64,000 nt of DNA from Puia sp. (GCA_031292515.1 JARLGZ010000034.1:119120-183119); one strand, 5' to 3'; shown: positions 37,375 through 46,211, counted from the first letter of the stretch. Made by a program: numbers and translations. The notes: a model not told the origin generated them from the sequence alone.

Positions 37375-37641
37375 TCAATAGAACTCCGAAGGCTTTTCGC
37401 TTACCGAAATTACTTTCCCATCCAGGATCGTTTTGTCGAGCGACAGGATCGCCTGTCTCGCCTGTGCTTCCACAGGCATGCTGACATGTCCATTCTTCAA
37501 AGACCGGCCATTCAGGGAATTCCTGTTTACGCCCGCGGAATCGACGACCCCAAAAGATGAAAAAAGCTTGCTGATCTCCCGGTCGGTAGTATCCTGGCTG
37601 ATATTGAATATCCGGATGTCCATGTTAGATGAATTAGACAT
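37375..37641 (-). CDS. RRM-domain RNA-binding protein
   Basis: An 88-residue single RNA-recognition-motif protein, as found in many Bacteroidota and cyanobacteria. RNP2 is IRIFNI (residues 9-14 or so). RNP1 is present in a divergent form, LKNGHVSMPV (residues about 48-57), where aromatics are reduced: the usual Phe at the third or fifth position is missing. The C-terminal strand VISVSEKP completes the fold. It likely binds single-stranded RNA, with roles in cold or RNA metabolism; partners unknown. Confidence 0.8.
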   Translation of the reverse strand: MSNSSNMDIRIFNISQDTTDREISKLFSSFGVVDSAGVNRNSLNGRSLKNGHVSMPVEAQARQAILSLDKTILDGKVISVSEKPSEFY

Positions 37642-37674
37642 TAAAAGTAAGGCTATTTACCGGCATTACCCAAC

Positions 37675-37986
37675 CTACCCATTGCTCTTTTTACGGTTTC
37701 GTAACTGGCTCCTGGTCATATAGACTTTATGACCCTTTCCGTCAACCCGATAGTATTTCGAATGTTTATCGATATAGACGGTTTCTCCTTTTGGTCCCTC
37801 TTTGTCACTATAGACCTTGTCGACGACAACGGCCTTCCCCTTTGAAGCGATCTCCGCGGTCTTGTCTCCTGCTTTAACGGCCCCGGTCTTGATGTCATCC
37901 CCTGCTTTTTGCACGGTACTCTGTGCGACCGCCGGGCAAATTCCCACCATAAGTACCAGGACCGAAATACCCATAATTCTTTTCAT
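37675..37986 (-). CDS. Secreted protein with PBCV-type basic adaptor-like C-terminus
   Basis: A 103-residue exported protein with a signal (MGISVLVLMVGICPAVAQS). An Ala/Gly/Lys-rich helical part follows (DDIKTGAVKAGDKTAEIASK), and the end resembles the PBCV-specific basic adaptor motif (GETVYIDKHSKYYRVDGKG, HKVYMTRSQLRN). Such basic tails may bind polyanions. Its promoter region is shared with the divergent desaturase gene. Confidence 0.65.
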   Translation of the reverse strand: MKRIMGISVLVLMVGICPAVAQSTVQKAGDDIKTGAVKAGDKTAEIASKGKAVVVDKVYSDKEGPKGETVYIDKHSKYYRVDGKGHKVYMTRSQLRNRKKSNG

Positions 37987-38048
37987 GATTTCATATTTAT
38001 AGCAAATCTGAGCTAATTAATCATGACCACTGTTACAGAGCACACTAT

Positions 38049-38113
38049 ATCATTTACATAATTCACACGTTGAAAGGGGATGTGTGAATTGTACAACATT
38101 TCTGTAAAATGAT
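38049..38113. promoter_or_regulatory. Nested inverted repeats between divergent genes
   Basis: Inner arms AATTCACAC (38060-38068) and GTGTGAATT (38082-38090) are perfect, with a 13-nt loop. Outer arms ATCATTTACA (38049-38058) and TGTAAAATGAT (38103-38113) pair with one bulge. They may be operator sites for the desaturase or a transcribed structure. Confidence 0.5.
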
Positions 38114-38149
38114 GTAATACTCCCGGTATATTGAGACTCTATCTTTAAT

Positions 38150-39283
38150 ATGGATTGGGATGGCCATGGAACCGCTATTCATCCCAACATTATTATGGAG
38201 CAAATGCCCACATTAGTTTATTCAGCCGGCGGGGATGAAAAAAAAGAAAGCCTGATCGACCACGTGTTGGAAACACCTTCTTACGGATGGCAGGACTACG
38301 ATGGCCACTTGATCACCCCCACTGCAAAGCAGCTGTTCAAAGAATTCTGCTCCCGGCTGAATATCGCCAGGACGAAAAAGAACTGGCTGTCCTCCCTGAG
38401 TTGGTTTAAAGTACTGGTCCTCATCCCCTGTCTCTTTATTTTCCTATTCCATTATTTCAATTTCTATCTCTTAGGAATAGCTTTTTTATACAGCATGGTG
38501 ATCATGGGCACCCACGGTACGATCTGGTATCACCGGTATTGCACACATCGCGCCTATACTTTCAGCAACAGGTTCTGGCGGTTTATTACGAGTAACCTGA
38601 CCATCAGCATCATCCCGGAAGAGATTTATGTCATCTCCCATCATGTTCATCATGCCAAATCCGATCAGCCGGGGGATCCCTATAATGCACGCGCGGGATT
38701 TTTGTATTGCTTTCTCGCAGACGTCAACCACCAGTCCGTCTCCAGTCATTTGACGGCAGACGAGTACGCCCGTGTCTTGAGAATGATGGATCACACCGGC
38801 GCCATGCTGAATACTTATTCACAGTATCAAAAATGGGGCTCTGTAGTCAACCCGGCCTGGGCCTTGAGCGGATGGCTTCTCAACTGGGGATTTTGGGGCG
38901 TCACGTTCTACCTGATAGGCGGGCCGGCCCTGGTCTTCTGCCTGTTCGGAGCGGCCGGTTTCTGGGCCATAGGCGTACGTACCTTCAACTATGAAGGACA
39001 TGGCAAAGGAAAAGATAAACACCGGGACGGTAGCGACTTCAATAAAAAAGACCTGTCGATCAATCAAATATGGCCCGGATACGTTGCCGGCGAATGGCAC
39101 AATAATCATCACCTTTTTCCCTCAAGCGCCCGCAGCGGTTTTTTGAACTACCAACTGGACCTCGCCTGGTGTTATATCAGGCTCCTGAGCCTGATCGGAG
39201 CCGTGAGCAGTTACCATGACTCCAAAAAGCTCTTCCTCTCGAAATTCCGGCAACCCTATATCGATAGCAAGAAAATCACCTGA
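38150..39283 (+). CDS. Acyl-CoA/acyl-lipid fatty acid desaturase
   Basis: A 377-residue di-iron membrane desaturase. The three His boxes are HRYCTHRAY (about 122-130), ISHHVHHAKSD (HHVHH, about 162-170), and EWHNNHHLFP (HNNHH, about 310-318). Four hydrophobic spans flank them (FKVLVLIPCLFIFLFHYFNF; LLGIAFLYSMVIMG; LLNWGFWGVTFYLIGGPA). It introduces a double bond into a fatty-acyl chain, probably delta-9, for membrane fluidity. ATG 38150 is used; TATCTTTA immediately upstream (38140-38147) is a near -7 box, so a leaderless message or a start at ATG 38195 are alternatives. Confidence 0.88.
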   Translation: MDWDGHGTAIHPNIIMEQMPTLVYSAGGDEKKESLIDHVLETPSYGWQDYDGHLITPTAKQLFKEFCSRLNIARTKKNWLSSLSWFKVLVLIPCLFIFLFHYFNFYLLGIAFLYSMVIMGTHGTIWYHRYCTHRAYTFSNRFWRFITSNLTISIIPEEIYVISHHVHHAKSDQPGDPYNARAGFLYCFLADVNHQSVSSHLTADEYARVLRMMDHTGAMLNTYSQYQKWGSVVNPAWALSGWLLNWGFWGVTFYLIGGPALVFCLFGAAGFWAIGVRTFNYEGHGKGKDKHRDGSDFNKKDLSINQIWPGYVAGEWHNNHHLFPSSARSGFLNYQLDLAWCYIRLLSLIGAVSSYHDSKKLFLSKFRQPYIDSKKIT

Positions 39284-39397
39284 AAACACGAAAAAAAGAT
39301 AAAAATTCCCTCCGAAATAATATCCCGGGCCGAACAGCCGTTCTTATACCCGGAAGAAAACCTTCCCGATTACCCCAAAATCCTAATAAAAACCAAC

Positions 39398-39724
39398 ATG
39401 AAGAAGTTTACGCTCCTGGTGACCCTATCGGCATTCTCCCTGGCCGTTTTTGCAGGGGAAAACACTAACACCCCGGCGCCCACCGGCCCCCCCAAAGTTT
39501 ATATCATGATGAGACACGGCAAGCTCATAGAAGTCAACCGTGGGAAAAAGAAATTGGTCAAAAAAGACATCACCCTCGTCAACCTGACGACCATCCACCC
39601 AAACGGCGCGATAGATGCTTCCAGCGGCCAAAGCCTGCAACTGAAAGAAGGCCAATACATGACGATGGACGGACGGATCCGCGAATTGAAAGACATGGTT
39701 CGCGCCGCCCCCGCAAAAGGATAG
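39398..39724 (+). CDS. DUF6799-like exported protein
   Basis: A 108-residue protein with a signal peptide (TLLVTLSAFSLAVFAGEN). The motif order YIMMRHGKLIEVNRGKKK, LVNLTTIHPNGAID and LKEGQYMTMDGRIREL matches the DUF6799 pattern of Bacteroidota (methionine-rich, K-D-G-like repeats). Function unknown; homologues are abundant small envelope proteins. A strong hairpin and a repeat array lie after it. Confidence 0.7.
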   Translation: MKKFTLLVTLSAFSLAVFAGENTNTPAPTGPPKVYIMMRHGKLIEVNRGKKKLVKKDITLVNLTTIHPNGAIDASSGQSLQLKEGQYMTMDGRIRELKDMVRAAPAKG

Positions 39725-39838
39725 TCAGCCGATTTTATTGCTTTGTCTGTAAGCAAGTGCCTTTCCTGTAAGCAGGCGGTCCTGTCTTTTTATATACTCC
39801 TCCGGATTTTTCATGGAGAACACAACGATCTTCTAGCC

Positions 39839-39872
39839 AAGGATCCGGGTTATTTTTATTTCCCGGATCCTT
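39839..39872. terminator. Terminator-like hairpin
   Basis: Perfect 11-bp arms AAGGATCCGGG (39839-39849) and CCCGGATCCTT (39862-39872) with a 12-nt T-rich loop. It is downstream of the DUF6799-like gene; no T-run follows, so it may act as a stabiliser rather than a full terminator. Confidence 0.6.
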
Positions 39873-39971
39873 GCATTCACCTGTTTGCATTCATCTATTT
39901 TCATTCACCTGTTTGAATTCGTCTATCTTCATTTACCTATTTGCATTCACCTATTCTCATTCACCTATTTT
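39871..39971. repeat. Degenerate intergenic tandem repeat (about 15 bp)
   Basis: About seven units resembling TTTGCATTCACCTAT or its variants run head to tail in the 414-base gap between the DUF6799-like gene and the DUF5686 gene. The rest of the gap (39725-40138) holds the hairpin at 39839 and no gene that I can support. Confidence 0.8.
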
Positions 39972-40138
39972 AATGGCAGTTTAATCTTCCTGCCAACAAA
40001 TCGTTATATTTTTCAATTCCTCTTTGCCCGAACGTTGTTCCTGGCATTTCATGGATAATTTTATCGCCTTTGGACGTTGCCGATGTCAACGGGTAAGGCA
40101 ACCAAACGAGAATTACTCCGTAACTGGAATTGAATACT

Positions 40139-42910
40139 ATGAATTGTTTCCCGGTAAGATCGCTCCTGCTGTTGTCGGTTATTTTTTGTTCGGTTCGGGC
40201 CCTGGGCCAGGAACTCGCCTTGTCGGGTACGATCCGCGATGGGTCGACACACGAGCCGTTGAAGAATGCAAGCGTTTCTCTAAAACCGGGCAACGAGGGC
40301 GCCCGTACGGATTCGCTCGGAAGGTTCAACCTGACAGTCGCCCACGCAGGAAAGATCAGCCTGACGGTTTCCATGATCGGATATACCACAAAGATTGTTT
40401 CCCGGACGATTGCTAACACAAACTCATCGACCCAGCCAGGCAAGTCTCACGCCCCCGGCAAGTCAGACCTCCCCGGCAAGTCCGATATCCCCGGCAGCGC
40501 CGGTTTTTCCGGCAAGTCTGGCTTCTCCGGCAATCCTAACGCGTCTGACAATCTCAGCATGACCGTAGATCTGGCGCCCGATGCACAAAATCTTAATCAG
40601 GTCGTAATCACCAACAAACGGACAAAAAGATATCGGAACAAGAACAACCCGGCCGTCGATCTCATCCGGAAGGTCATCGCCAACAAGGAATCGAACCGGC
40701 CGGAGGCATTCGACTACGCGACCTACGAGGAATACGAAAAGGCGGAAATAAGCCTGCGGAATGTAGATCCCAAAAAGCTCAACAAGCGATTACTCCGCCC
40801 TTACCGCTTCCTTTTCAACCATCCGGATACCTTGGCCGGGGACACCTCCCTGCTCTACCCCGTCTACCTGGAAGAGAAAATATCAAACAACTATATTCAA
40901 AAAGCACCGGCCCGGACAAGACAAATCGTCACCGCGGAAAAAAGGGTTGACTACGGCGACCTCGTCGACACGAAAGGGGTCAGCGAATACATGAATACGC
41001 TCTTCTCGGATATCGACATCTATGACAACAATATCCTGCTCTTCACAAACCAGTTCCTCAGCCCTATCGCAAATGTCGCCCCAACTTTTTACGAATTCAC
41101 CCTGGGCGATACAATCATCGGCAAAAGCGGAAAACTGGTCCGTTTATACTTTATGCCCCGCAACCCGGACGACCTTCTATTCAGAGGCACCCTGCTGATC
41201 ACCCTGGACGGGAACTATGCCGTCGAAAATGTCTCGATGACCATCAGCAAAAAGATCAACCTGAACTTTATAAAAAACCTGCACATCCGGCAGGAATTCG
41301 AAAAGACCGCCGGCGGACACTACTACCGGATAAGCTCAGATGCCTCCGCCGACTTCTCCATTTCGGGCAAAGGCAAGGGGATACATGGACGAAAATTCCT
41401 GTCCTGCAGTCATCTCGTCACCGGCCAGCCGATACCGGAAGCCGTATTCTCGCAGACAACCACCGCTGAAAGCGCATTGAACCCCGAAAATTCCGGGACG
41501 GATGCGAATAGGGGGAACACTGCGAAAACCAGGAGCAGTCCTGACATCGGGACCGGCGCCGATCCGCTGTCAAAACCAGATTCCTTCTGGGTGGCGCACA
41601 GACACGAGCCGTTGAGCGACGGCGAAGCCCGCACCTATGCCAACGTAGACAGCCTCCGCCACCTGAAAACCTTCGTCAGAACCAAAGACCTCATCAACCT
41701 TGTCCTCGCCGGCTACAAAAGCGCCGGAAAATTTGAAATAGGCCCCGCCAACACCTTCTATAGCTTCAACCCCGTCGAGGGCCTGCGATTAGGTTTTGGC
41801 GGGAGAAGCACGCCCGCCTTCAGCAAGCGCATCTACCTGGACGGTTACGGCGCCTATGGATTCGCCGACCAACGCTGGAAATACAACCTCGGTCTCGCTT
41901 ACTCTTTCAACAAACTATCCGACTATGGATATCCCCTGCATTATATAAAAGCCGGCATCACCCATGATATCGAAATACCGGGTCAGAATCTCCAATTTGT
42001 ACAAGCCAATGGCTTTTTGGCATCCTTCAAAAGGGGAGATGCTTCCAAACTCCTGTATAACGATATCTTTCGCATCGACTACCTCCATGAACTGCCCTCT
42101 CACTTGTCATATGGATTCGGGTTCAGATACTGGGCGCAGCAACAGGCAGGCGATATCCAATTCATAGGCGCCAAAAACGATCTCTTCAATACTCCCGACA
42201 CGGTCCGCAACATCATTTCCTCCCAGTTGTCGGGCCAGATCCGCTGGGCGCCGCACGAGAAGTTCTACCAGGGACGCGTATACCGGGTGCCCTTTCCCAA
42301 TCAGTACCCCGTTTTCAGTCTCCAATATGCTGCAGGCATCAAAGGGTTGTTCGGAGGCGCGTATTCCTATCAGAATATCAATCTCAACATCTTCAAGCGT
42401 TTCTATCTCTCCGCATTCGGCTACGCCGATGTGAACCTGATCGGCGCTTATATCAGCGGGAAACTGCCTTTCCCCCTCCTGGGGATCCTGCCCGCCAATC
42501 AGACCTACGGCTATCAGCCAAACTCCTATAACCTGATGAACTTCCTCGAATTTGTTAGCGACCACTATGCGGGTATCAATGCGGAACACCATTTCAACGG
42601 CTTCATCTTCAACAAGGTCCCCTTTTTGAAAAGACTGAAATGGCGGGAGATCGTCACCGGGAAGATCTTATACGGAGGACTTAGAGCCGAAAACAACCCG
42701 GCAAACGACCCATTGCTCCTGAAGTTCCCCGTCACCAACGGCCAGACCAGCACATTTGCATTGGAGAATCAACCTTATATAGAAGGCGGCGTCGGCATCG
42801 GCAACATCTTCAAAATACTCCGCGTCGATGCCATAGAGCGCTTCACCTACCTGGACAATCCGCAGGTACCTCGCTATGGAATACGCTTCCTTTTTGTATT
42901 CGACTACTAA
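40139..42910 (+). CDS. DUF5686 outer-membrane protein with carboxypeptidase-regulatory domain
   Basis: A 923-residue outer-membrane protein. A Sec signal (PVRSLLLLSVIFCSVRALGQ) is followed by a CarboxypepD_reg-like sandwich at about 25-100 (LSGTIRDGSTHEPLKNASVS). A six-residue repeat linker (PGKSDL-type, about 100-136) comes next, then the DUF5686 body to the end (NKRTKRYRNKNNPAVDLIRK; ATYEEYEKAEISLRN; YFMPRNPDDLLFRGTLLITLDG) and a C-terminal barrel ending in Phe-Asp-Tyr. The start is the ATG at 40139; a TTG nine bases earlier is in frame. The family's role is unknown, possibly in outer-membrane assembly or transport. It ends at a hairpin near 43033. Confidence 0.88.
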   Translation: MNCFPVRSLLLLSVIFCSVRALGQELALSGTIRDGSTHEPLKNASVSLKPGNEGARTDSLGRFNLTVAHAGKISLTVSMIGYTTKIVSRTIANTNSSTQPGKSHAPGKSDLPGKSDIPGSAGFSGKSGFSGNPNASDNLSMTVDLAPDAQNLNQVVITNKRTKRYRNKNNPAVDLIRKVIANKESNRPEAFDYATYEEYEKAEISLRNVDPKKLNKRLLRPYRFLFNHPDTLAGDTSLLYPVYLEEKISNNYIQKAPARTRQIVTAEKRVDYGDLVDTKGVSEYMNTLFSDIDIYDNNILLFTNQFLSPIANVAPTFYEFTLGDTIIGKSGKLVRLYFMPRNPDDLLFRGTLLITLDGNYAVENVSMTISKKINLNFIKNLHIRQEFEKTAGGHYYRISSDASADFSISGKGKGIHGRKFLSCSHLVTGQPIPEAVFSQTTTAESALNPENSGTDANRGNTAKTRSSPDIGTGADPLSKPDSFWVAHRHEPLSDGEARTYANVDSLRHLKTFVRTKDLINLVLAGYKSAGKFEIGPANTFYSFNPVEGLRLGFGGRSTPAFSKRIYLDGYGAYGFADQRWKYNLGLAYSFNKLSDYGYPLHYIKAGITHDIEIPGQNLQFVQANGFLASFKRGDASKLLYNDIFRIDYLHELPSHLSYGFGFRYWAQQQAGDIQFIGAKNDLFNTPDTVRNIISSQLSGQIRWAPHEKFYQGRVYRVPFPNQYPVFSLQYAAGIKGLFGGAYSYQNINLNIFKRFYLSAFGYADVNLIGAYISGKLPFPLLGILPANQTYGYQPNSYNLMNFLEFVSDHYAGINAEHHFNGFIFNKVPFLKRLKWREIVTGKILYGGLRAENNPANDPLLLKFPVTNGQTSTFALENQPYIEGGVGIGNIFKILRVDAIERFTYLDNPQVPRYGIRFLFVFDY
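40436..40543. repeat. 18-bp in-frame repeat in DUF5686 gene
   Basis: Six 18-bp units (CCCGGCAAGTCAGACCTC-like) start at 40436 and step by 18, encoding PGKSxx. It forms the linker between the regulatory-like domain and the DUF5686 body. Confidence 0.88.
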
Positions 42911-43032
42911 CAACTTACTTTGGGGCAGCCATCGATCAGCAGCGAGGTTTTAAAATATTGACCAATATTATGCTAAGTAGAAATCCCTAATTTAAAAAAA
43001 GGTAACGGGCGAGTCTGCGAATACAGTGTTGT

Positions 43033-43053
43033 AAACCGCTTTTTTTGCGGTTT
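43033..43053. terminator. Hairpin at the start of the sigma-like gene
   Basis: Arms AAACCGC (43033-43039) and GCGGTTT (43047-43053) around seven T residues. It ends only five bases before ATG 43059, so it could both terminate the DUF5686 transcript and fold over the ribosome-binding region. Confidence 0.6.
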
Positions 43054-43058
43054 TATAA

Positions 43059-43514
43059 ATGAATCAACCATCCGATCTCCCCTCTCTTCCTGGCCTCGAC
43101 TCTATACAAGACGTCAGCAAGAGAGAGTCGTTCCTCTTGCAAACATTGTACGAAAGCTTTGCACCCGTCGTTTATCGCAAAATCCTGCAGGCCGTAAAGG
43201 ATCCGGACCGGGCCAGAACAGTCCTGGAAAAGACATTTATGTATGCCGTCCGCCGCATCGATCAGCACCTCCCCTCTTTAAGACTGTATATCTGGTTCCT
43301 GCAAATCGCCCGTTTCAAAATCCTGGAGGAAGCCGCCGCTGTGACTATCGGGATCGGCTTTCCCGAAGACTGCCATTTTGATCGTTACACACACTCCTGG
43401 GTCTCCCTCGAAGAGGAGGAGAAAGAGATCTCATTAGAGCAGGTGCAGGTATCGATTACCACAGCCATCGCTCACTTTCACGATCTGCTGTCCCGCACCC
43501 CCGAAAATCGCTGA
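43059..43514 (+). CDS. Sigma-70 region 2-like protein lacking region 4
   Basis: A 151-residue cytosolic protein whose first 100 residues resemble region 2 of ECF sigma factors: ESFLLQTLYESFAPVVYRKI, LQAVKDPDRARTVLEKTFMY, RRIDQHLPSLRLYIWFLQIA. Region 4 (the -35-recognising HTH) is not present: the C-terminus (SLEEEEKEISLEQVQVSITT) is acidic and differs. It could bind core polymerase without promoter specificity, or be a regulator or relic. Preceded closely by a hairpin; no anti-sigma gene is adjacent. Confidence 0.6.
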   Translation: MNQPSDLPSLPGLDSIQDVSKRESFLLQTLYESFAPVVYRKILQAVKDPDRARTVLEKTFMYAVRRIDQHLPSLRLYIWFLQIARFKILEEAAAVTIGIGFPEDCHFDRYTHSWVSLEEEEKEISLEQVQVSITTAIAHFHDLLSRTPENR

Positions 43515-43583
43515 CCGTCCGCATCCCGGGCATGCCGGTCACGTAGCGCGCCGACCAGCCACTTCTCAAACAGACTGTCATTT

Positions 43584-43655
43584 TCATCCGGTCAATTCAT
43601 CCGGTCAATTCATCCGGTCAATTCATCCGGTCATTTCCTGGCCGGTCATTTCCCG
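43584..43655. repeat. 13-bp tandem repeat upstream of metallo-beta-lactamase gene
   Basis: Units TCATCCGGTCAAT from 43584, the first three identical, the fourth with a single change, then two degenerate copies. It ends about 16 bases before the -7 box of the next gene, so copy number could alter promoter spacing. Confidence 0.9.
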
Positions 43656-43671
43656 GATTGCATAAGATCCT

Positions 43672-43679
43672 TATATTTG
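43672..43679 (+). promoter_or_regulatory. -7 box of metallo-beta-lactamase gene
   Basis: TATATTTG is an exact TAnnTTTG match. The ATG at 43683 is three bases downstream, about at the expected transcription start, pointing to a leaderless message. TTTC at 43649-43652 is a weak -33 candidate at 19 bp. Confidence 0.6.
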
Positions 43680-43682
43680 AGG

Positions 43683-44642
43683 ATGCCTCGAAATCAAACC
43701 CGAATCCTCCTTCGCCATATACCAAAATTCAGAAAAACCTTCCCAAACCCGGCGTGTATCGGGCTTAAAATCATACTGTCGGTAACCTGCCTGCTATCCC
43801 CCAACCTCTTCCTGGCTGCTCAAAAAATCATCACACCCAATGGCCCGAAGATCTGGTCGCAAGACTATCGGCCCTTTCGCATCGCAGGCAACCTGTATTA
43901 TGTAGGCACTTACGACCTGGCCTGCTATCTCATCACTACCCCAAAAGGACACATACTCATCAACACAGGGCTGCCGGGTTCGGCCCCGATGATCCGGTCA
44001 CACGTGCAGGCATTGGGATTCAGGTTCCGCGATATTAAAATACTGCTGGCCACCCACGCTCATTTCGACCATGTGGGAGACATGGCCGCCATAAAGAAGA
44101 TGACGGGTGCAAAATTGATGATTCAGGAGCAGGATGCGCCGGTAGTCGCAGACGGAGGCAACTCGGATTACATACTCGGCGGGAAGGGGGCAAGTTTTGA
44201 ACCCCTAAGAGCGGACAGCCTGCTCCACGACCAGGACACCATCCGTTTCGGGGGCATGCGAATCGCCGTGCTTCATCACCCTGGTCACACCAAAGGCGCC
44301 TGTAGCTTTTTATTCGATGTAAAAGACCGGCACCATGTATACCGCGTCCTCATCGCAAATATGCCCACCCTTCTCGATGAGACAAAGCTCAGCGGTATGC
44401 CCGCCTACCCGCAGGTCGGAAAAGACTACGCCTATACGATCGGCGCGATGAAAAAACTCAGGTTCGACATCTGGCTTTCGTCACACGCCAGCCAATTTGG
44501 GCTTCACAAAAAACACAAACCGGGCGCCCCCTATCATCCCGAGGCATTTATCGACCAAAAGGGCTATGACACCGCCCTGGACGACCTGGAACGGGTCTAT
44601 CAAAACAAATTAAGAACAGCAACCACCAGCAACCATTCTTAA
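43683..44642 (+). CDS. Subclass B3 metallo-beta-lactamase
   Basis: A roughly 319-residue secreted zinc hydrolase. The signal is near residues 25-48 (IILSVTCLLSPNLFLAAQ). Zinc ligands match subclass B3: HAHFDHVGD (His-x-His-x-Asp-His, about residue 122), HHPGHTKGACSFLFD (His near 203) and SSHASQFGLHKK (His near 265). Position and spacing fit B3 enzymes such as L1/FEZ-like, without Cys at the second site. It would hydrolyse beta-lactams, carbapenems included in known members, but activity of this one is untested. It is the first gene of a small unit with a membrane protein 7 bp downstream. A tandem repeat lies directly upstream. Confidence 0.92.
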   Translation: MPRNQTRILLRHIPKFRKTFPNPACIGLKIILSVTCLLSPNLFLAAQKIITPNGPKIWSQDYRPFRIAGNLYYVGTYDLACYLITTPKGHILINTGLPGSAPMIRSHVQALGFRFRDIKILLATHAHFDHVGDMAAIKKMTGAKLMIQEQDAPVVADGGNSDYILGGKGASFEPLRADSLLHDQDTIRFGGMRIAVLHHPGHTKGACSFLFDVKDRHHVYRVLIANMPTLLDETKLSGMPAYPQVGKDYAYTIGAMKKLRFDIWLSSHASQFGLHKKHKPGAPYHPEAFIDQKGYDTALDDLERVYQNKLRTATTSNHS

Positions 44643-44649
44643 AGCCATC

Positions 44650-45030
44650 ATGAACACCCTCACCTACTCAAAAAGACTGGATTTCCTGGCTAATGTCCTG
44701 CTCCCCGTTGCACTGGGCGGTCTTCTTTATCGCCTTTTACGGGACAGGACAGGATCGTATCTGCTCATCAGGAATTATATGCCGGATGGCTTGTGGGCTT
44801 ATGCATTCCTTTCATGTGTCCTTATTATTTGGGAAAGGCAGATAAACAGGACCTGGATACTGGCCGTTTTTTTCGCCGCGGCGCTTTTCGAATATCTGCA
44901 ATTTGTCGGTCTGATAGCAGGGACGGGCGATGAAATCGACATCTGCGTTTACTTCACTTCTTTCGGCCTGGCATTATTATCGAACAAATACATCTTGAAA
45001 ATACCCCGTTTGGAAATTCCACTTAGTTGA
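44650..45030 (+). CDS. Small four-helix membrane protein
   Basis: A 126-residue integral membrane protein with four hydrophobic segments: LANVLLPVALGGLLYRL (about 12-30), WAYAFLSCVLIIWE, WILAVFFAAALFEYLQFV and IDICVYFTSFGLALLS. The arrangement of NYMPDGLWAY, EYLQFVGLIAGTGDEIDI resembles VanZ-like and related small membrane families. It starts 7 bp after the B3 lactamase gene and is likely co-transcribed. Function unknown. Confidence 0.6.
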   Translation: MNTLTYSKRLDFLANVLLPVALGGLLYRLLRDRTGSYLLIRNYMPDGLWAYAFLSCVLIIWERQINRTWILAVFFAAALFEYLQFVGLIAGTGDEIDICVYFTSFGLALLSNKYILKIPRLEIPLS

Positions 45031-45090
45031 AAATACGACTCATTTGAAAATACCACACAACGATTAACAACCCGACAAAAACCCAAATCA

Positions 45091-45723
45091 ATGATGTCTG
45101 CACTCGTTTTAAAAAAGAACCTGCTTTCCGCGTTTGCACTCCTTGTTTTCTTTATGCTCGCGGCGGGCAGCACCGTCAGTAGAATCCCAAATGGGGCCTT
45201 TAACCATTTTACACATGTCGAAGACCCGGCCGATACCGGGAGAAGTTACCTCGTCAAAAATGATGGGACAAAAATTTACGGAAACAGGATCGTCTGGAAA
45301 TCGGGGGTCGTGCAAAAACACGAGATAAAAATTGACGATCAAAGATTTCCGATTTCGGAAATCTCTGGATATGGGGGCGGCAACTTCTACTGCGCCAGAA
45401 TGGGCCACGAATACGTCAGAAGAATCGTTCGGGGAAAAATAAACGTCTATCTGAAGGAAAACCAGGTCATTCATACAAGCGGAGCCACAGGTATCATGTC
45501 CTATGAAACCGTCGACATTTACTATATGCAAAAAGGGGATCGGGGAGAATTCATCGTCATCAGGGATCAGAAGGCGATCGCAGAGGCCGTAAACTCCTGC
45601 CCGCTGGCTGTCGGGATGGCCAGTAAAAGCGGCTCAAAACTCAGAAAAGCTATCAAAGCCGATGAAAATTATATGAATGAAATATTCGAGATCTACAACA
45701 ACGATTGCCGCCCGTTAAAGTAG
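45091..45723 (+). CDS. Secreted hypothetical protein
   Basis: A 210-residue exported protein. The signal LLSAFALLVFFMLAAGSTVS is near residues 12-31. The mature part has beta-strand-like stretches (YLVKNDGTKIYGNRIVWKSG, VHTSGATG-like turns) and a helical end with YMNEIFEIYNNDCRPLK. It has a conserved Cys near 105 and a late Cys. No family recognised. No partner within 50 bp on the same strand. Confidence 0.6.
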   Translation: MMSALVLKKNLLSAFALLVFFMLAAGSTVSRIPNGAFNHFTHVEDPADTGRSYLVKNDGTKIYGNRIVWKSGVVQKHEIKIDDQRFPISEISGYGGGNFYCARMGHEYVRRIVRGKINVYLKENQVIHTSGATGIMSYETVDIYYMQKGDRGEFIVIRDQKAIAEAVNSCPLAVGMASKSGSKLRKAIKADENYMNEIFEIYNNDCRPLK

Positions 45724-45860
45724 CGACATCAAACCTCGAATCGCCTTGCTGCATCTTTTCTTCGCCGCCCTGTTTTTCATTCCCATTATCGGAATCCCAT
45801 TCGCCGCTGGCATCTCAAGCTGATGGAATTGGCGCCGACGCGTTTCGGGAAACAGGTGAT

Positions 45861-46076
45861 TTAAACACTGTTTTCCTTTTCCTCCAATTCATCGATATGC
45901 TGTTTGGCTGCTTCAACCCCTTTCTTATTATACAACGAACCTTCATAGTGCTCTTCGGTCGCCGGGTCATATTCAACGGGCTCGTCTCCCAGGAAGATCC
46001 GAACAGAATCGCTCCCGGCCGTCTTAAATACCTTTATTGTATATCCTTTATAGTCTTCCGTCGATAATAGTTCCAT
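45861..46076 (-). CDS. Small hypothetical acidic protein
   Basis: A 71-residue cytosolic protein: a short beta hairpin (YKGYTIKVFKTAGSDSVRIF) followed by an acidic helix (NKKGVEAAKQHIDELEEKEN). Codon use is like its surroundings, and the opposite-strand frame lacks protein-like features. No family recognised. Confidence 0.5.
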   Translation of the reverse strand: MELLSTEDYKGYTIKVFKTAGSDSVRIFLGDEPVEYDPATEEHYEGSLYNKKGVEAAKQHIDELEEKENSV

Positions 46077-46090
46077 AATTTGACTTATCC

Positions 46091-46180
46091 CGCTTGTGTT
46101 ATACGCATTGTGTTATACTCTTTGTGCTATAAGCCTTGTCTTCTACGCTTTGTCTTGTACCCATTCCCTTCTACCCATTA
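46091..46180. repeat. Degenerate intergenic tandem repeat
   Basis: Units of about 15 bp such as CTTGTGTTATACGC and CTTTGTCTTGTACC run between the small acidic gene and the NHL-protein gene. No gene overlaps it. Confidence 0.7.
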
Positions 46181-46211
46181 ATTGCCTCCTGCCCAATTGC
46201 CCGGCCCCTGT

